This document shows, piece by piece, positions 1 to 8,341 of a stretch of DNA of 45,687 nucleotides. Numbering within the stretch: the first letter of the stretch is position 1; every line of letters begins with the position of its first letter. The notes under the pieces were generated by a model. It was not told the DNA's origin and searched no databases. It was given only the letters and a program-made list of their open reading frames with translations. The stretch is taken from contig LDXO01000014.1 in assembly GCA_001443455.1 (NCBI GenBank), forward strand, positions 1 through 45,687. The letters run 5' to 3'. Both the position numbers and the translations under genes were made by a program. Source of the stretch: Deltaproteobacteria bacterium CSP1-8 (GTDB taxonomy: Bacteria > Desulfobacterota > Deferrimicrobia > Deferrimicrobiales > Deferrimicrobiaceae).

Positions 1-1
1 C

Positions 2-789
<788 letters not shown>

Positions 790-790
<1 letters not shown>

Positions 791-1030
791 TGCAGCGTCT
801 CGTAAATGGCATGACGCATCGTTCCTCCACCGGGATAGCCTGGGACAGGGGCCAGGCCGCGCACAGGGCGCAGCGGGGGGTTCCTCGCAGCGGCCTGTGG
901 AGCGAGGGAGAAATCGCGTCGAGCGGAACCGGCAGCGAGCGGGCGCAAGGTCGCGAGCGTAGCGGCGAGGAGGCCCCCCGCGAGCCCGTGCGACGGACCC
1001 GCTTGTCAATGTGTTTACGAGACGCAACAC
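790..1030 (+). repeat. Repeat family 1, copy A with outer inverted-repeat shell (MITE-like)
   Basis: A 12-bp perfect inverted repeat (GCGTCTCGTAAA at 795-806, TTTACGAGACGC at 1014-1025) extends to about 17 bp with two mismatches and brackets the element. The inner core, about 861-991, shares long identical blocks with copies B-E, for example GGCCTGTGGAGCGAGG and GAGCGGAACCGGCAGCGAGC, and its ends are mutually complementary. It fills almost the whole ffh-rpsP gap and begins on the last base of the ffh stop codon. A noncoding reading is preferred because indels between copies break every shared reading frame. Confidence 0.8.
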
Positions 1031-1069
1031 GAGACGTGCTCGTGTTATCGTAAATCGGGAAGACCGATT
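1026..1069 (+). promoter_or_regulatory. Two tandem hairpins in the rpsP leader
   Basis: AACACGAG/CTCGTGTT (1026-1033 and 1039-1046, 5-nt loop) and AATCGG/CCGATT (1053-1058 and 1064-1069, 5-nt loop) are perfect stems immediately 5' of the rpsP ribosome-binding site GGGAGGTGA. The first stem uses the right end of repeat copy A. Neither is followed by a long T-run, so they are not convincing terminators. They may protect mRNA ends or modulate rpsP translation; that role is inference. Confidence 0.35.
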
Positions 1070-1083
1070 CGGGAGGTGAGAAG

Positions 1084-1368
1084 ATGGCGGTAAAGATTCG
1101 TCTGACGCGAACGGGCAGGAAAAAGCTGCCTTCGTACCGCGTCGTGGTGGCCGATTCCCAGGCGCCCCGGGACGGGCGGTACATCGAGAAGGTCGGGATC
1201 TACGACCCGAAGGAGAATCCCCCGCGGTTCCTGTTCGACGAGCAGCAGACGCTCAAGTGGCTGCACCGCGGGGCGCAGCCGACGGAGACGGTGCGGAGCC
1301 TGCTCCGGAAGGCGGGGATCTGGAAGAAGTTCCACGAAGAGAAGAGGGAGAGGAAAGCGGTCGCGTAA
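1084..1368 (+). CDS. rpsP: 30S ribosomal protein S16
   Basis: This is an assembly protein of the small ribosomal subunit. The 94-residue product has the family N-terminus [22 protein letters not shown], followed by the conserved [13 protein letters not shown] block and a lysine-rich tail, and the length is normal. The ATG at 1084 follows a strong GGAGGTGA Shine-Dalgarno sequence. It lies between ffh and rimM, the classical order, but is separated from both neighbours by roughly 300-base repeat elements, which is unusual for a co-transcribed ribosomal operon. Confidence 0.97.
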   Translation: MAVKIRLTRTGRKKLPSYRVVVADSQAPRDGRYIEKVGIYDPKENPPRFLFDEQQTLKWLHRGAQPTETVRSLLRKAGIWKKFHEEKRERKAVA

Positions 1369-1400
1369 AGAGCCGCAAGCCCCGCGATAAGCGGCATGGC

Positions 1401-1647
1401 TAAGTACTCCGCTTCATAAATACGGCAACGTTTTCGTGCGTGCCTCCCGGTGCCCAGGCGCAGCGGGGGGTTCCTATGAGCGGCCTATGGAGCGAGGCAG
1501 GATTTGCGTCGAGCGGAATGGCAGCGAGCGGTCGGAGGTCGCGAGCGTAGCGAATAGGAAGCCGCCCGCGAGCCCCGGGCACCGGGAGGGGAAACGCCTT
1601 AGGGCATCGGCCCGATACGAGACCGTATTTACGAGACGGAGCACTAA
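1401..1647 (+). repeat. Repeat family 1, copy B with outer inverted-repeat shell (MITE-like)
   Basis: Outer arms at 1401-1425 and 1623-1647 are inverted repeats matching at 20 of 25 positions. The right arm shares TTTACGAGACG followed by a similar block with the right arm of copy A (15 of 17 positions). Inside lies a 13-bp perfect inverted repeat, CCTCCCGGTGCCC (1443-1455) and GGGCACCGGGAGG (1577-1589), enclosing the family 1 core. Compared with copy A a base is lost around 1518-1525 (GGAATGGCAG instead of GGAACCGGCAG), so the peptide that copy A could encode is frameshifted here. It occupies nearly all of the 298-base rpsP-rimM gap. Confidence 0.8.
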
Positions 1648-1666
1648 GGGTCGGGGGCGGGATCCG

Positions 1667-2185
1667 ATGACGGAACGCCGGATCGAGGTGGGACGCGTGG
1701 CGGGTCCCCACGGAGTGGCGGGGCAGATCCGGGTGAAACCCTATTCGAAGAACCCGTCCGGGCTCCTCGCCGTCCGAACCGTACGGCTGTCCGCGAAAGG
1801 CGGCGGGGAAACGAAACGGGTTGGCGACTTCGAGGTGAAAACGGCCAAGCCCCAGGGAGGCTTCGCCGTTTTTATGTTGGGCGGGATCGACACCCCGGAA
1901 GAGGCGAAGGAGTGGTCAGGGGCCCTGGTTTCGGTCCTCCGGGAGGATCTTCCTCCCACGGAGGAGGGCGAGTACTACGTCATGGACCTGATCGGCTGCG
2001 AAGTGGTGGACGCTGCGGGGGTCCGCGTCGGGGAGCTCGTCGGCGTGGAGGAAGGGCCGGCCCACGACTGGCTCGCCATCCGGCGCGAAGACGGGGAAAC
2101 CCTCCTTCCGATGGTTTCCGAGTTCATCCGCGAGGTCGACGTCGCAGGGCGTAGAATCGTGGTGGCCCCCCCGGAGGGTTGGTAA
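1667..2185 (+). CDS. rimM: 16S rRNA processing / ribosome maturation factor RimM
   Basis: RimM binds S19 and helps mature the 30S head domain. The 172-residue product has the N-terminal [18 protein letters not shown] motif, which is diagnostic, then the PRC-barrel half with [13 protein letters not shown] and the conserved [16 protein letters not shown] at 1667 is chosen because the family motif starts nine residues later; the open frame extends upstream into repeat copy B, but that part resembles nothing. It ends one base before the trmD start, so the two are translationally close. The KH-domain gene often found between rpsP and rimM is absent. Confidence 0.95.
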   Translation: MTERRIEVGRVAGPHGVAGQIRVKPYSKNPSGLLAVRTVRLSAKGGGETKRVGDFEVKTAKPQGGFAVFMLGGIDTPEEAKEWSGALVSVLREDLPPTEEGEYYVMDLIGCEVVDAAGVRVGELVGVEEGPAHDWLAIRREDGETLLPMVSEFIREVDVAGRRIVVAPPEGW

Positions 2186-2186
2186 G

Positions 2187-2891
2187 GTGAGGATCGACAT
2201 TTTGACGCTCTTTCCCGGGATCTTATCCGGACCGCTCGACCACAGCATCCTCGCCCGGGCGAGGGAGGCGGGGCTGCTCGCCGTCGAGGTGCACGACCTG
2301 CGGGAACACGCGGAGGGGAAGCACCGGGTGACCGACGATCCCCCCTTCGGGGGGGGCGGCGGGATGGTGATGAAGCCGGAGCCGATTTTTTCGGGGGTGG
2401 AGGCGATCCGAAAACGGTTCGGGCCGGGGAAGGTGGTCCTCCTCTCCCCCCAGGGAGAGCTGTTGACCCACCGGCTGGCGCGCCGGCTGGCCGGGGAAGA
2501 ACACCTGATCCTCATCTGCGGCCGGTACGAGGGGGTGGACCAGCGCGTGGCGGACCACCTGGCCGACTTCGAGGTCTCCATCGGCGATTACGTGCTGACG
2601 GGAGGGGAGTTGCCCGCCCTCGTGCTTATCGACGCGGTGGCCCGGTTCGTTCCCGGCGTGATCGGGGACCCTTTGGCGCCGGACCGGGATTCCTTCGAGG
2701 AGGGGATCCTCGAGGGGCCGCAATACACCCGCCCCCGGGAGTTCCGCGGGCTTACGGTCCCCGACGTGCTCCTGTCGGGCAACCACGCCGAGATCGAGAA
2801 GTGGCGCCGGGAGGAGGGGACGCGCAGGACCCTGGCAAGGCGCCCCGATCTCTGGAAGAAAAAGTTGACACCCGGTGGCGGCGTGGAATAG
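2187..2891 (+). CDS. trmD: tRNA (guanine-37-N1)-methyltransferase TrmD
   Basis: TrmD transfers methyl from S-adenosylmethionine to G37 of tRNAs, preventing +1 frameshifting. The 234-residue product starts with GTG and reads [12 protein letters not shown]. It contains the SPOUT trefoil-knot signature [34 protein letters not shown], and the C-terminal [16 protein letters not shown]. Length is typical. GTG starts one base after the rimM stop, so coupling is likely. No unusual residues were seen. Confidence 0.97.
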   Translation: MRIDILTLFPGILSGPLDHSILARAREAGLLAVEVHDLREHAEGKHRVTDDPPFGGGGGMVMKPEPIFSGVEAIRKRFGPGKVVLLSPQGELLTHRLARRLAGEEHLILICGRYEGVDQRVADHLADFEVSIGDYVLTGGELPALVLIDAVARFVPGVIGDPLAPDRDSFEEGILEGPQYTRPREFRGLTVPDVLLSGNHAEIEKWRREEGTRRTLARRPDLWKKKLTPGGGVE

Positions 2892-2944
2892 ATTACCTAC
2901 TCTTGTTTTCCAAAGGGAACCGACTCGGGAAAGGGGTTCGGGTG

Positions 2945-3406
2945 ATGAGCAATCTCCTCAGGGAACTGGAAAAATCGCAGCTTCGGAGCGACCTCCCGGC
3001 GTTCAAGGCCGGGGATACCGTGCGCGTCTACCTGCGGATCCGGGAAGGGGAAAAGGAGCGCGTACAATACTTCGAGGGGATCGTCATCGGGTTTCACCGC
3101 AACGGTCCCTCCACCACCTTCAAGGTCCGAAAGGAGTCGTACGGCGTAGGCGTGGAGCGGACGTTCCCGCTGCACTCCCCGCTCATCGAGAGAATCGTCG
3201 TGAAGAAGAGGGGGGACGTCCGCCGGGCGAAGCTCTTTTTCCTCCGCAAGGTATCCGGGAAAAAGGCCCGGATCCGCGAGAAGAAGGACTGGCTCGGGAA
3301 GAAGGGGATCGCCGTCCCGGTCGAGGAGACTGCGGAATCCCCGGAAGAAGATGTCGGCGCGCCGGGAGATACGGCGCCAGCCGGGACCACGGAGACCAAG
3401 GAGTAG
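2945..3406 (+). CDS. rplS: 50S ribosomal protein L19 with acidic C-terminal tail
   Basis: L19 sits at the 30S-50S interface. The 153-residue product starts [18 protein letters not shown] and carries the conserved [31 protein letters not shown] and [15 protein letters not shown] blocks. ATG at 2945 fits the family; an open frame reaching back to 2801 overlaps trmD and has no similarity. After about residue 120 there is an extra tail of about 35 residues rich in E, P, A and T, beyond the roughly 115 residues of E. coli L19. Tails of variable length are known in this family, so this is mild. Confidence 0.95.
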   Translation: MSNLLRELEKSQLRSDLPAFKAGDTVRVYLRIREGEKERVQYFEGIVIGFHRNGPSTTFKVRKESYGVGVERTFPLHSPLIERIVVKKRGDVRRAKLFFLRKVSGKKARIREKKDWLGKKGIAVPVEETAESPEEDVGAPGDTAPAGTTETKE

Positions 3407-3415
3407 GGTGTCCCG

Positions 3416-4021
3416 TTGGAGACGCGGGCGCGTGCGAGGGGTTTTCGCATGGTTGCCGGCGTCGACGAGGCCGGGCGCGGGCCGCTTGCCGGCCCGGTAG
3501 TGGCGGCGGCCGTCATTCTCCCCCCGGGGTTCCACCGGCCCGCTATCCGCGATTCGAAGGCCCTTTCCCCGAAAGCGAGGGAAAAGGCCTTCTTTCTTAT
3601 CACCTCGCACGCCCTGGCCTTCGCGGTCGCCCATTCCACCCCGGAGGAGATCGACCGGATCAACATCCTCCAGGCGTCGCTCCTCGCGATGCGCCGGGCG
3701 GTCGAAAAACTTGCACCCGTTCCTGATTTTCTCTACATCGACGGGAACATCTCGATCCCCCCGGCGGAAGGAGGCCCGTGGGGGGCCATCCACCAGGAAC
3801 CGATCGTTTCCGGGGACTCCCTTTGCGTCCCGGTCATGGCCGCATCGATCCTCGCGAAAGTCACCCGGGACCGGCTGATGATCGAGTACGACCGGGTCTA
3901 CCCCGGGTACGGCTTCGCCTCCCACAAGGGGTATCCGACGAGGGGGCACCTGGCCGCCCTCCGGATGCTCGGCCCTTCCCCGATCCACCGGAAGACGTTC
4001 CGCGGGGTCCTTCCCGGGTGA
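3416..4021 (+). CDS. rnhB: Ribonuclease HII
   Basis: RNase HII cleaves RNA in RNA-DNA hybrids and removes single ribonucleotides from DNA. The 201-residue product has the active-site motif VDEAGRGPLAGPVVAAAV near residue 16, then DSKALSPKAREK, the FLYIDGN acidic motif, and ASILAKVTRDRLM with the GYGFASHKGYPTRGH region. The start is taken as TTG at 3416, 9 bases after the rplS stop; ATG at 3449 would leave only four residues before the catalytic DE and is less likely. The stop overlaps the start of yraN in GTGA. Confidence 0.95.
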   Translation: METRARARGFRMVAGVDEAGRGPLAGPVVAAAVILPPGFHRPAIRDSKALSPKAREKAFFLITSHALAFAVAHSTPEEIDRINILQASLLAMRRAVEKLAPVPDFLYIDGNISIPPAEGGPWGAIHQEPIVSGDSLCVPVMAASILAKVTRDRLMIEYDRVYPGYGFASHKGYPTRGHLAALRMLGPSPIHRKTFRGVLPG

Positions 4022-4407
4022 CCCGACCGCCGGAAGAGCGGGCGGCGGCGGGCCGGGAGGCGGAAGACTTGGTCTGCGCGTATCTCCGGGAGAGGGGGAT
4101 GCGGGTCGTGGAGCGGAATTTCCGCGCCCGGGGCGGGGAGGTCGACGTCATCGCCCGGGACAAAGACGTGCTCGCGTTCGTCGAGGTGCGCTTCCGGGAG
4201 GAGGACGGGCACGGGCTCCCGGAGGAGTCCGTGGGGCCGGCCAAACGAAGAAGAATCGTGGCCGCGGCGAGGGCGTACCTTGCCACGATCCCCCCGGACT
4301 CGTGGAGGGAGGCGCGGTTCGACGTCGCGGCAGTCGACGGGAGCGCGGGCGCCCCGGTGATCCGCTACTACCCCGGCGCGTTCGACGCGAAGGGCAAGAT
4401 CCTTTAA
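4018..4407 (+). CDS. UPF0102 / YraN-family endonuclease-like protein
   Basis: This small protein has a restriction-endonuclease-like fold; its cellular role is not settled, though the family is often placed near DNA repair or RNase HII genes. The 129-residue product has GREAEDLVCAYLRERGMRVVERNFRARGGEVDVIARD and then VLAFVEVRFRE, matching the E-D-E-x-K/R nuclease core with arginine in the last position. GTG at 4018 overlaps the rnhB stop by two bases, and the rnhB-yraN pairing is very common. The gene ends 14 bases before repeat copy C, which may terminate the operon. Confidence 0.88.
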   Translation: MTRPPEERAAAGREAEDLVCAYLRERGMRVVERNFRARGGEVDVIARDKDVLAFVEVRFREEDGHGLPEESVGPAKRRRIVAAARAYLATIPPDSWREARFDVAAVDGSAGAPVIRYYPGAFDAKGKIL

Positions 4408-4420
4408 GCCGAGTGTTCCT

Positions 4421-4561
4421 CCAGGGCCCCTGGCTCGCGGGGGGCTTCCGCATCCGCTACGCTCGCGATCTTCGCCCGCTCGCTGCCGGTTCCGCTCGAC
4501 GCAAGTTCTTCCTCGCTCCACAGGCCGCTCTGCGGAACCCCCCGCATCGCCCCGGGTCCCC
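4421..4561 (-). repeat. Repeat family 1, copy C (inverted orientation)
   Basis: Read on the minus strand this copy carries the same core as A, B, D and E, including GAGCGGAACCGGCAGCGAGCG and GGCCTGTGGAGCGAGG. Its ends, GGGCCCC...GCGGGGGGCTTCC and GGAACCCCCCGC...GGGTCCCC, are largely complementary. It lacks the outer TTTACGAGACG shell. It lies 14 bases after the yraN stop. The whole gap 4408-4719 holds this copy, family 2 copy 1 and about 45 bases of plain sequence before the pfkA stop; no gene was seen there. Confidence 0.75.
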
Positions 4562-4599
4562 GATGGCCGGCGCAGCAGCCGCAGGAGGAGGGGCGCAGT

Positions 4600-4674
4600 G
4601 AGGTTAAGCGCAGCCGTGCAGGTTCACCGCACGGCGAGCCACGAACGGAGCCCCCCTCCGAGGCTGCGGAGCCG
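4600..4674 (+). repeat. Repeat family 2, copy 1 (hairpin with covarying stem)
   Basis: The unit reads GAGGTTAAGCGCA, then a perfect 7-bp stem GCCGTGC/GCACGGC with a 9-nt loop (4613-4635), a short linker, the small palindrome CGGAGCCCCCCTCCG and GCGGAGCCG. The same arrangement recurs at 36747-36824 with a different but still perfectly paired stem. It follows family 1 copy C directly, as copy 2 follows copy D, so the two families travel as a pair here. Function unknown. Confidence 0.6.
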
Positions 4675-4719
4675 TTTCTATTCGAGGCGCATATGCAGGC
4701 GGGGGAACGTCCCGGTTCT

Positions 4720-5760
4720 TTAGCCGAAGAACTCCTCGGCGATGTGGAAGATTCCCATGTTGACCGTTTTCGACTGCGCGGTGGCTTCGGCCAAGGGCAC
4801 GGGGACGATCTCTTTCCCCTGAAGGGCGGCCATCTTCCCGAACTCGTTGCGGTGGGCCATCTCGGTGGCGAATACGCCGAACCGGGTGGCCAGCACCCGG
4901 TCGTGGGCGGTCGGTGAGCCGCCCCGCTGGATGTGGCCGAGAACGACGTACCGGGATTCGAACGTCGTCCGTTTCTCGATCTCTTTGGCAAGGACCTGCG
5001 AGATCCCGCCCAGCCGGACGTGCCCGAACTCGTCGGTCTTCGTCTCCTGGACGATGAGCTGTCCGCTCTCGCCCGGCTTCTCGGCGAACTTCGCCCCTTC
5101 CGCCACCACGACGATGCTGAAGTTCTTCCCGCGGCTGTGGCGGCGCAGGATCAGGTCGCAAACCTCGTCGACGTCGATCGGCTTTTCCGGGATGAGGATC
5201 GCGTGCGCCCCGCCTGCGATCCCCGAGAAGGTGGCGATCCATCCCGCGTTGCGCCCCATCACCTCCACCACCATGACCCGGTTGTGGGACTCCGCCGTCG
5301 TGTGGATTCGGTCGATGGCGTCGGTGGCGATGGAGACCGCCGTGTCGAACCCGAAGGTGAAATCGGTCCCCGACAGGTCGTTGTCGATCGTCTTGGGGAC
5401 GCCCACCACCGGAAGGCCGCGCTCGAAGAGCTTGCTCGCCGCACCCAGGGTATCCTCGCCCCCGATGGCGACGAGCGCGTCGAGGCCGAGCAGGCGGAAG
5501 TTTTTGAGGACCTTGTCCGGGCCGCCGGGGTCCTTGAAAGGATTCGTCCGGGAGGTGCCGATGATGGTGCCGCCGATGTGCAGGATCCCCGAGACCATCT
5601 TGGTGTCGAGGTCGGTGTAGGCGATGTCGACGAGCCCCTTCCACCCGTTCCGGATCCCCACCACGCGGGAATCGTAATTATCGGATTTCCGGACCACCGC
5701 CCGGATGACCGCATTGAGGCCTGGGCAATCTCCGCCGCCGGTCAGCACACCGATCTTCAT
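4720..5760 (-). CDS. pfkA: 6-phosphofructokinase, PPi-type signature
   Basis: Phosphofructokinase phosphorylates fructose 6-phosphate in glycolysis. The 346-residue product starts MKIGVLTGGGDCPGLNAVIR and has the catalytic PKTIDND (residues 122-128) and HTTAESHNRVMVVEVMGR, with HIQRGGSPTAHDR in the sugar-phosphate site. The phosphoryl-donor motif reads GGEDTLG (100-106). The Asp at the E. coli Gly104 position plus the Lys in PKTIDND is the pair associated with pyrophosphate-dependent enzymes; the ATP enzymes have Gly at both positions. The overall sequence resembles the group III (actinobacterial-type) clade. PPi use is therefore predicted, not proven. The ATG at 5760 follows GGAGGAAGG. Transcribed divergently from iorA. 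Confidence 0.9.
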   Translation of the reverse strand: MKIGVLTGGGDCPGLNAVIRAVVRKSDNYDSRVVGIRNGWKGLVDIAYTDLDTKMVSGILHIGGTIIGTSRTNPFKDPGGPDKVLKNFRLLGLDALVAIGGEDTLGAASKLFERGLPVVGVPKTIDNDLSGTDFTFGFDTAVSIATDAIDRIHTTAESHNRVMVVEVMGRNAGWIATFSGIAGGAHAILIPEKPIDVDEVCDLILRRHSRGKNFSIVVVAEGAKFAEKPGESGQLIVQETKTDEFGHVRLGGISQVLAKEIEKRTTFESRYVVLGHIQRGGSPTAHDRVLATRFGVFATEMAHRNEFGKMAALQGKEIVPVPLAEATAQSKTVNMGIFHIAEEFFG

Positions 5761-5791
5761 CTTGCCTTCCTCCCTGGCTGAATATCGGTAA

Positions 5792-5797
5792 AGTATA
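5792..5797 (-). promoter_or_regulatory. Candidate -10 element for pfkA
   Basis: On the minus strand this reads TATACT, 31 bases before the pfkA start. No good -35 hexamer stands at 17 bases; the nearest, TTCAAA, is 20 bases away. The 125-base divergent gap 5761-5885 is AT-richer than its surroundings and must also hold the iorA promoter, for which no clear pair was found. Confidence 0.3.
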
Positions 5798-5885
5798 GCA
5801 GAGTCCCGCTCTCCGCATTTGAAAGGAACGGGGCTATATGTTAGTTTATTAGACTTATATCCCGGCAGGAAAGAAAGGAATTTCG

Positions 5886-7694
5886 TTGTCCGTACCGGCA
5901 AGGGAAAAGATCGTGCTGCTGTCCGGGAACGAGGCGATCGCACGGGGGGCGTACGAGGCGGGTGTTACGGTCGCCTCCGCGTACCCCGGGACCCCGAGCA
6001 CGGAGATCCTCGAGAATTTCGCGCGGTATGAGGGAGTCTACGCGGAGTGGGCTCCCAATGAGAAGGTGTCGGTCGAGGTGGCGCACGGAGCCTCGATGGC
6101 GGGAGTGCGGGCGCTTGCGGTGATGAAGCACGTGGGGGTGAACGTCGCCGCCGACCCGATCTTCACCGCTTCCTACACGGGGGTGCGCGGGGGGTTCGTG
6201 ATCGTCACCGCCGACGACCCCGAACTGCACTCGTCCCAGAACGAGCAGGACAACCGGCACTACGCCGTCGCGGCGAAGATCCCGATGCTGGAGCCGTCCG
6301 ACTCCTGGGAGGCGAAGGAGTTCACCAGGCTTGCCTTCGACATTTCGGAAAAATACGACACCCCGGTTTTCTTAAGGAGCACCACGCGGATCTCCCACGC
6401 CACGGGGGCGGTCCGGCTGGGGGAGGTGTCGGGGACTTCCCTTACCCCCGGGTTCGTGCGCGACCCGGCCAAGTGGGTCATGCTTCCCGACAACGCGAGG
6501 CGGCGCCACGTGATCGTCGAGGAGAGGATGCGGGCGCTGGCTACGTTCGCGGAAGAATTCGACGGCAACCGGATCGAGTGGGGCGAACGGGACCTGGGGG
6601 TGATCACGGCCGGCGTCTCGTACCAGTACGTTCGCGAGGCGTTCCCCGACGCGTCGGTCCTGAAGCTGGGGATGGCGCACCCGCTCCCGTCGCGGCTCAT
6701 CCGGGAGTTCGCGGCGGGCGTGTCGCGGCTGGTGGTGGTCGAGGAGCTGGACCCCCACATCGAGACGCACGTGAAGGCCCTGGGGGTGGCGGTGCAGGGG
6801 AAGGAGATCATCCCCATCACGGGGGAGCTTTCCACGCGGATCGTCCGGGAAGGGATTGCCGGGGAGGCGGGTCCCATGCGGCCGGCCGAAGGGCTTCCCG
6901 GGAGGCCCCCGAACCTGTGCCCGGGATGCCCGCACCGGGGGCTCTTCTATGTCCTCAACAAGTTCAAGGTCACCGTGACCGGCGACATCGGCTGCTACAC
7001 CCTTGCGGCGCTCCCGCCGCTTGGGGGGATGGACACCTGCATCTGCATGGGGGCGTCCATCGGAAACGCCTTCGGGATCGAGAAGGCGCTGGGAAAGGCC
7101 GCGCTCGGGAAGGTGGTTGCGGTCATCGGGGACTCCACCTTCATCCACTCGGGGATCACGCCCCTGATCGATATCGTGTACAACCGCGGGTTCTCCACGG
7201 TGATCATCCTGGACAACCGGACGACCGCCATGACCGGCGCGCAGGAGAACCCCGCCACGGGGAGGACGCTCATGGACGAGCCCGCCCGGCGGCTGGACCT
7301 GGCCGCGCTCTGCCGCGCCGTGGGGGTGGACCACGTCTACACGGTCAACCCGCACGACATGGTGCGGACGGAGGCGGTCCTTAAGAGGGAGCTCTTCCGC
7401 GAGGAGCCGTCCGTGATCATCACCGAGGCGCCGTGCGTTCTCCTCCCGGAGCACCGCAGGAAAAAGCGTCCCGTCTACGAGGTGATCACCGACCTGTGCA
7501 CGGGGTGCATGGCGTGCAGCAAGCTCGGCTGCCCCGCGATCGAATGGGTGCCGTTCATACCGGCGGAGGCGGTCGCCGCGGGGAAGAAGGAGTCCCAGAA
7601 GGGGATGGCGCGGATCAATCCCCTCCTGTGCGACGGGTGCAACCAGTGCCCCCCGCTGTGCAAGTTCCAGGCGATCCTGGAGAAGAAGGAGTGA
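5886..7694 (+). CDS. iorA: Indolepyruvate:ferredoxin oxidoreductase, alpha subunit
   Basis: IorA with IorB oxidatively decarboxylates aryl pyruvates from tryptophan, phenylalanine and tyrosine to aryl-acetyl-CoA plus CO2, reducing ferredoxin; it can also run in reverse. The 602-residue product opens with LLSGNEAIARGAYEAGV and AYPGTPSTEI (pyrimidine-binding domain). It carries a thiamine-diphosphate site GDIGCYTL...GDSTFIHSGI...LDNRTTAMTG around residues 360-450, and ends in a 2x[4Fe-4S] ferredoxin domain with CTGCMACSKLGCP and CDGCNQCPPLC. The start is TTG at 5886 after AAAGGAA. The stop overlaps the iorB GTG, so the subunits are translationally coupled. Confidence 0.95.
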   Translation: MSVPAREKIVLLSGNEAIARGAYEAGVTVASAYPGTPSTEILENFARYEGVYAEWAPNEKVSVEVAHGASMAGVRALAVMKHVGVNVAADPIFTASYTGVRGGFVIVTADDPELHSSQNEQDNRHYAVAAKIPMLEPSDSWEAKEFTRLAFDISEKYDTPVFLRSTTRISHATGAVRLGEVSGTSLTPGFVRDPAKWVMLPDNARRRHVIVEERMRALATFAEEFDGNRIEWGERDLGVITAGVSYQYVREAFPDASVLKLGMAHPLPSRLIREFAAGVSRLVVVEELDPHIETHVKALGVAVQGKEIIPITGELSTRIVREGIAGEAGPMRPAEGLPGRPPNLCPGCPHRGLFYVLNKFKVTVTGDIGCYTLAALPPLGGMDTCICMGASIGNAFGIEKALGKAALGKVVAVIGDSTFIHSGITPLIDIVYNRGFSTVIILDNRTTAMTGAQENPATGRTLMDEPARRLDLAALCRAVGVDHVYTVNPHDMVRTEAVLKRELFREEPSVIITEAPCVLLPEHRRKKRPVYEVITDLCTGCMACSKLGCPAIEWVPFIPAEAVAAGKKESQKGMARINPLLCDGCNQCPPLCKFQAILEKKE

Positions 7695-8293
7695 AACAGG
7701 CCCGCGGGAACGTTTTCCTCGCGGGCGTCGGCGGGCAGGGGATCCTCCTCGCGTCCGAGGTTCTGGGCGAGGCGTTCCTGCTCGGCGGGTACGACGTCAA
7801 GAAGAGCGAGGTACACGGGATGGCCCAGCGGGGGGGGGCGGTGACGACCCACCTGCGGTACGGCCCGAAGGTGTTCTCACCGCTCATCGAGCCGGGCACG
7901 GCGGACCTGCTGGTCGCCTTCGAAAAACTGGAGGCCCTGCGGTTCGCGCACTTCCTCAAACCCGACGGCGCCGCGGTGGTCAACGCGCAGGAGATCATGC
8001 CCCCGTCGGTTGCCACGGGGCGGGAACGGTACCCGGAACGGATCGAGGAGAGGCTTGCCGAGGTGACCCCGAACCTGTACCTGATCGATGCCCTGGCCGC
8101 GGCCCTCTCCCTGCGCGAGGTGCGCGCCGTGAACATGGTGATGGTAGGCGCCGCCTCGCAACTGCTTCCCCTTCCCGAAGAGTGCTACCTGAGGGCACTC
8201 CGGGAGCGTCTTCCGGAGAGAGTCGTGGAGGTGAACGGGGAAGCGTTTCGCGCCGGGCGGGCTCTGATGGCCCCCCGCGAGGCGGGACGGTAA
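7691..8293 (+). CDS. iorB: Indolepyruvate:ferredoxin oxidoreductase, beta subunit
   Basis: This is the gamma-domain partner of IorA and completes the catalytic heterodimer. The 200-residue product has NVFLAGVGGQGILLASEVLGEA at the N-terminus and KKSEVHGMAQRGGAVTTHLRYG, the hallmark of the 2-oxoacid oxidoreductase gamma/beta subunit, and the length is typical. The GTG at 7691 overlaps the iorA stop (GTGA). It is followed after 48 bases by an arylacetate-CoA ligase gene, which fits a role in handling arylacetyl-CoA. Confidence 0.94.
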   Translation: MKQARGNVFLAGVGGQGILLASEVLGEAFLLGGYDVKKSEVHGMAQRGGAVTTHLRYGPKVFSPLIEPGTADLLVAFEKLEALRFAHFLKPDGAAVVNAQEIMPPSVATGRERYPERIEERLAEVTPNLYLIDALAAALSLREVRAVNMVMVGAASQLLPLPEECYLRALRERLPERVVEVNGEAFRAGRALMAPREAGR

Positions 8294-8341
8294 ATCCGGC
8301 GGGGCGGTCCGCGCGGCCCTCCCCCGGACCGAGGAGAACGG

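Noticed and set aside
4613-4635. Family 2 stem-loop as part of a tRNA, suggested by GGTTCACC in the loop
   Set aside because: No acceptor, D or anticodon arms can be drawn around it.
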